This document shows, one piece after another, positions 5,999-10,278 of a stretch of 10,278 nt of DNA. The translations under genes and the position numbers were made by a program. The notes under the pieces were generated by a model, which saw only the letters and a program-made list of their open reading frames with translations, was not told the origin of the DNA and ran no database searches. The stretch's first letter is position 1. Every line of letters starts with the position of its first letter. Source of the stretch: Pusillimonas sp. UBA6240 (GTDB lineage: Bacteria; Pseudomonadota; Gammaproteobacteria; Burkholderiales; Burkholderiaceae_B); contig DJWC01000167.1 in the NCBI GenBank assembly GCA_002441445.1, forward strand, positions 1-10,278, read 5' to 3'.

Positions 5999-6742
5999 AT
6001 GTCCCAACGCCTCGCGGGAAAAACAGCGGTCGTTACCGCCGCCGGCGCCGGCATGGGGCGCGCCATTGCCGCCCTGTTCGCGCAGCAGGGCGCAAGGGTG
6101 CTCGCCGTCAGCCGATCGGTCGGGCCGCTGCAGAGCCTCGCGTCCGAAAACCCCGGCATCGTCGCGCATGCCTTCGATCTGCTGGATGCCCACGCGATCA
6201 CATCGTTCGCAAGCAAAGCCGGCGCCGTCGACATACTGGTGAATGCCGCCGGCCACGTGCATAGCGGCGGCATCTTCGACTGCTCCGACGAGGACTGGCG
6301 CCACGAGTTCGACATGAATGTCGGCACTATGTTCCGCCTGAGCAAGGCTTTGCTGCCGGCCATGATCGCCAGCGGCGGCGGCAGCATCGTCAACATCGCC
6401 TCGGTGGCCGGCGCCATCAGGGCGGTGCCGGACCGCCTGGCCTACGGCGCCAGCAAGGCCGCCGTCGTGGGGTTTTCGCGGCAACTGGCCATCGAGCTCA
6501 TCGGACGGGGCGTGCGTGTCAACGCCATCTGCCCCGGAACCATAGACACCCCCTCGCTCGAAGCGCGCGCCCGCGCGGCGGGGGATTACGCAAAAGCCAT
6601 GAAGCAGTTCGTGGAACGCCAACCCCTGGGGCGCCTGGGCCGGCCCGAGGAAGTCGCCGCGCTGGCCTTGTACCTGGCGTCCGACGAGGCGTCGTTCACC
6701 ACCGGCGCCGTCCATGTCATCGATGGCGGCTACACGGTTTGA
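5999..6742 (+). CDS. Short-chain dehydrogenase, 2-keto-3-deoxy-L-fuconate dehydrogenase / BDH2-like
   Basis: A 247-residue classical SDR. Motifs: TAAGAGMG (13-20) nucleotide loop; D60; NAAG (82-85); Asn107; catalytic Ser135, Tyr149 and Lys153; CPGTIDTPSL (178-187); and C-terminal VIDGGY. HSGGIFDCSDEDW, YGASKAAVVGFS and YLASDEASFTTG closely recall the family of bacterial 2-keto-3-deoxy-L-fuconate dehydrogenase and mammalian BDH2/DHRS6. Arg146, Arg190 and Arg207 align, at a constant offset of two, with the three arginines recalled as holding the substrate carboxylate in human BDH2 (144, 188, 205). A hydroxy-acid substrate, such as a 2-keto-3-deoxy sugar acid, is therefore likely. The exact sugar is not proven. 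It is the fifth gene of the operon, followed after 28 bp by the transport ATPase. Confidence 0.9.
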   Translation: MSQRLAGKTAVVTAAGAGMGRAIAALFAQQGARVLAVSRSVGPLQSLASENPGIVAHAFDLLDAHAITSFASKAGAVDILVNAAGHVHSGGIFDCSDEDWRHEFDMNVGTMFRLSKALLPAMIASGGGSIVNIASVAGAIRAVPDRLAYGASKAAVVGFSRQLAIELIGRGVRVNAICPGTIDTPSLEARARAAGDYAKAMKQFVERQPLGRLGRPEEVAALALYLASDEASFTTGAVHVIDGGYTV

Positions 6743-6770
6743 TTCAAACGATACGCGCAAGGGTTCCTTC

Positions 6771-7825
<1,055 letters not shown>

Positions 7826-7829
<4 letters not shown>

Positions 7830-8881
7830 GCGACGAACCCGATGATACGCCGGCAACAGTCGTGGTGGACGCGGCCAGGCTGGAACGATTGGCAAGCAGC
7901 GCCCTGCGCCGGGCCGGCGCCAGCGAGGCGTCCCTGGCGGCGGCGGTGCGGGCCATGATGCATGCTTCGCTGCATGGCATCGACAGCCATGGCGTCAGGC
8001 TTACCGAGCACTATTGCCGCATGCTGTGCAGCGGACGCATCAAGCGCGCGCCGGAATTGCGGGTGGAACAAAGCGCCGCCGCCAGCGCCATGATCGATGC
8101 GGACGACGGGCTGGGCCACTACGCCTCGTACCGGGCCGTCGAAGTGGGCTGCCGGCTGGCGGCGGCCGCCGGGATAGCCGGCGTGGGCGTGCGGCGCTCC
8201 TCGCATTACGGCGCCGCCGGCGCTTATGCCTTGGCCGGGGCCCAGCAAGGCTTCATCTGTTTCTCCACCACCAACAGCGATTCGATGGTGGCCCTGCACA
8301 ACGGCGCCGAACGCTTTCACGGCACCAATCCGCTGGCTCTCGCGGCGCCCGTGCCGGGACGGCGGCCGTGGCTGCTCGACATGGCGACCTCTTCCATTCC
8401 CATGAACCGGGTGCTGCTCTATCTTTCGCTCGGCAAAGAACTGCCGATGAATGTCGCCGCCGACCGCAACGGCTCGCCGTCCATCGATCCGAAAGAAGTG
8501 GAGATGCTGCTGCCCCTGGGCGGCGCCGAATATGGCTACAAAGGAGCGGGGCTGGCGGGGATGGCGACCTTGCTGTCGGCGGTCCTGACCGGAGGCGTCC
8601 TGGACAGCGACGCCATACCGATGTATGACGATGCCGACCAGGCCACGCCGCGCAATATCGGCCATTTCTTCTGGTTCATCGACCCCTCGTACTATGTCGG
8701 GCGGAGCCGGTACGAGCAAGGCATTCTTCGATATCTCGAATCGCTGCGCGCCGCGCCGGCGCGCGCCGGCACGGCCGGCGTCATGGCGCCCGGCGACCGG
8801 GAATGGCGCATCGCGGAACAGCGCTCCGCCCACGGCATACCCATAGACCAGGACACCGCCCGCTTCCTCGGCGCCGCCTGA
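7826..8881 (+). CDS. Malate/L-lactate dehydrogenase family (Ldh2/YiaK-type) NAD(P)-dependent oxidoreductase
   Basis: A 351-residue member of the Ldh_2 fold, unrelated to classical MDH/LDH, which interconverts 2-oxo acids and 2-hydroxy acids or related ketimines. Relatives include 2,3-diketo-L-gulonate reductase YiaK and ureidoglycolate dehydrogenase. Family marks: DSHG (53-56) with the presumed catalytic His55; RSSHYGAAGAYA (124-135), with His127; STTNSD (147-152); GTNPLALAAP (166-175); LLDMATSS (183-190), with Asp185; and GYKGAGLAGM (237-246). The form PMNRVLLYLSLGK (192-204), instead of the commoner AxGK segment, suggests a distinct subfamily. The ATG at 7826 has AAAGGA 7 nt upstream and overlaps the ATPase stop (ATGA); an in-frame ATG at 7772 lies inside the ATPase gene and is less likely. 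It is the last operon gene. The substrate is presumably a keto or hydroxy acid from the imported sugar. Confidence 0.9.
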
Positions 8882-8918
8882 TCGCCGCGGGCCGCTGCGC
8901 CATTCCGCATGCACCATG

Positions 8919-8945
8919 AAAAAAGCGCCGCTCGCGCAGCGCTTT
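8919..8945 (-). terminator. Intrinsic terminator of lon
   Basis: On the minus strand AAAGCGC, a 10-nt loop and GCGCTTT form a 7-bp stem (plus-strand arms 8922-8928 and 8939-8945). A run of six T's (plus-strand A's 8919-8924) overlaps the 3' arm. It lies 56 bp beyond the lon stop, the right place and polarity. On the plus strand the hairpin is followed by only TTT and then CCAGCC, so it is at best a weak terminator for the converging operon. Confidence 0.72.
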
Positions 8946-8973
8946 CCAGCCTTCAAAATAAGAAGCGGGCGAA

Positions 8974-8990
8974 CCGCGCGGGAAGCGCGG
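8974..8990. repeat. GC-rich hairpin between the operon end and lon
   Basis: CCGCGC (8974-8979), GGGAA loop and GCGCGG (8985-8990) form a 6-bp perfect stem just past the lon stop. No T-run follows on either strand, so it is not itself a standard terminator. It could stabilise the 3' end of the lon or operon transcript, or be incidental in GC-rich DNA. Confidence 0.4.
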
Positions 8991-9000
8991 CCCCGGGGCA

Positions 9001-10278
9001 TCAGTGCTTCATCAGGCCGCCCGACGCATCCGCCGGCTTGGCGTTGGCCACGGCTTCGGCCGTCAGCCTGGCCACTTCCTCGTCCGACAGCGGCGTGGGC
9101 ATGCTCTGCAGGGCGACTTCCAGGACGCGGTCTATCCATCGCACTGGAACGATTTCCAGGTGATTCTTGACATTGTCGGGGATTTCGGCCAGATCCTTGA
9201 CGTTTTCTTCAGGGATCAGCACGACCTTGATGCCGCCGCGGTGGGCCGCCAGCAGCTTTTCCTTCAGGCCGCCTATGCCCAGCACTTCACCCCGCAGGGT
9301 GATCTCGCCCGTCATGGCGACATCGGCGCGCACCGGAATGCCGGTCAGCGCCGACACCATGGCCGTCGTGATCGCAATGCCGGCCGAGGGGCCGTCCTTA
9401 GGCGTGGCGCCTTCCGGAAAGTGCACGTGCAGATCGCGTTTTTCGAAGGCGGTATTGTGTATGCCCCACTTCTGCGCCCGCGCCCGGACCACCGTGCGGG
9501 CGGCCTCGACGGATTCCTTCATGACATCGCCCAAGGAGCCCGTGCGCAACACGACACCCTTGCCGGGCATGTCCGCGACCTCGATGGTAAGCAGGTCGCC
9601 GCCCACTTCCGTCCAGGCCAGGCCGGTGGCCTGGCCCACTTTGTTTTCCTTTTCGGCCATGCCGAAATTGAAACGGCGCACGCCCAGGAATTCGCTGAGG
9701 TTTTCCGACGTGACCGTGACGCGCTCCACCACCGGCGCGGGCTCGGCCTTGCGGCCCTTGCTGCGGGCGGGCGGGTTCGTGCCCAGCAGCTTCTTGACGA
9801 CCTTGCGGCAGATCTTGCTGATCTCGCGTTCGAGCGCCCGCACCCCCGCTTCGCGCGTGTAGTAGCGCACGATGTCGCGGATGGCGGATTCCTCGATCGT
9901 GATCTCGCCTTCGCGCACGCCGTTGTTCCTCATCAGCTTGGGCAGCAGGTGATCGAAGGCGATATGCACTTTTTCGTCTTCGGTGTAGCCCGAAAGGCGG
10001 ATGACTTCCATGCGGTCCAGCAGGGCCGGAGGGATGTTCAGCGTGTTGCTGGTGGCGACGAACATGACGTCGGACAGATCGAAGTCGACTTCGATGTAGT
10101 GGTCCTGGAAAGTGTGGTTTTGTTCAGGATCCAGCACTTCCAGCAGGGCCGACGATGGATCACCGCGGAAATCCGCGCCCATCTTGTCGATTTCGTCCAG
10201 CAGGAACAGCGGATTGCGCACGCCCACCTTGCTCATGTTCTGCAGTATCTTGCCGGGCATGGAGCCGATGTAGGTGCG
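9001..10278 (-). CDS. lon: ATP-dependent Lon protease, C-terminal half (cut by right edge)
   Basis: A cytoplasmic AAA+ serine protease that degrades misfolded and selected regulatory proteins. The visible 425 residues begin at RTYIGSMPGK, just after the Walker A region, which lies outside the window. Walker B FLLDEID has Asp28 and Glu29 (visible numbering). SNT and LDRMEVIRLSGYT follow as sensor-1 and arginine-finger segments. Then come the AAA+ alpha subdomain (REAGVRALEREI) and the peptidase domain with Ser298 in KDGPSAG and Lys341 in GLKEKLLAAHRGG; the 43-residue spacing equals that of E. coli Ser679/Lys722. A Lys/Arg/Pro-rich linker (NPPARSKGRKAEPAP) separates the ATPase and protease parts and is longer than in E. 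coli. The tail after the domain, to LMKH, is somewhat extended. The stop is TGA at 9001-9003. The gene converges on the dehydrogenase operon and has its own terminator. Confidence 0.97.
   Translation of the reverse strand, partial: RTYIGSMPGKILQNMSKVGVRNPLFLLDEIDKMGADFRGDPSSALLEVLDPEQNHTFQDHYIEVDFDLSDVMFVATSNTLNIPPALLDRMEVIRLSGYTEDEKVHIAFDHLLPKLMRNNGVREGEITIEESAIRDIVRYYTREAGVRALEREISKICRKVVKKLLGTNPPARSKGRKAEPAPVVERVTVTSENLSEFLGVRRFNFGMAEKENKVGQATGLAWTEVGGDLLTIEVADMPGKGVVLRTGSLGDVMKESVEAARTVVRARAQKWGIHNTAFEKRDLHVHFPEGATPKDGPSAGIAITTAMVSALTGIPVRADVAMTGEITLRGEVLGIGGLKEKLLAAHRGGIKVVLIPEENVKDLAEIPDNVKNHLEIVPVRWIDRVLEVALQSMPTPLSDEEVARLTAEAVANAKPADASGGLMKH

Noticed and set aside
6714..6770. Upstream in-frame ATG extending the transport ATPase by 19 residues
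   Set aside because: It would overlap the SDR gene, adds non-family residues and lacks a good ribosome-binding site, whereas ATG 6771 has AAGGG at 7 nt and the normal N-terminus.
8755..8770. 16-bp perfect palindrome GCCGGCGCGCGCCGGC
   Set aside because: It lies inside the Ldh2-type coding sequence (Ala/Arg/Gly codons) and is explained by GC-rich codon use; no partner copy or regulatory context was seen.

Overview
The window looks like chromosomal DNA of a high-GC betaproteobacterium, most likely Burkholderiales and probably Alcaligenaceae (Bordetella/Achromobacter type). This rests on GC-rich third codon positions, the TyrB and LexA sequences with an E. coli-type SOS box, and a Lon protease of betaproteobacterial character. 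The genus is an inference from remembered protein similarity, not from a search.

Layout: (1) 1-458, the 3' end of an aromatic/aspartate aminotransferase gene (tyrB-like), cut by the left edge. (2) 526-1200, lexA, with a near-perfect SOS box overlapping its probable -10 element. (3) 1278-1949 on the minus strand, a GntR/FCD-family repressor. (4) 1950-2145, a divergent control region with two interleaved promoters around a perfect 14-bp palindrome. (5) 2146-8881, a seven-gene operon on the plus strand: solute-binding protein, two MalF/MalG-type permeases, two short-chain dehydrogenases, a MalK/UgpC-type ATPase and an Ldh2 (malate/L-lactate dehydrogenase family) oxidoreductase. (6) 8882-9000, a convergent gap holding the lon terminator. 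(7) 9001-10278 on the minus strand, the C-terminal half of lon, cut by the right edge.

The central part is a complete CUT1-type carbohydrate ABC importer wired to three NAD(P)-dependent oxidoreductases and a local regulator. The second SDR resembles 2-keto-3-deoxy-L-fuconate dehydrogenase / BDH2 and keeps three arginines that bind a carboxylate in that family. I therefore infer import and oxidation or redox interconversion of a sugar or sugar acid. No kinase, dehydratase, lactonase or aldolase is encoded here, so the pathway must be completed elsewhere and the substrate cannot be named.

The housekeeping flanks (tyrB, lexA, lon) are ordinary. The most interesting items are the shared divergent operator/promoter, two small reading frames placed to couple translation (one may mark a frameshifted permease N-terminus), and the three-dehydrogenase composition of the operon. 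I see no mobile element, CRISPR array, tRNA or rRNA.
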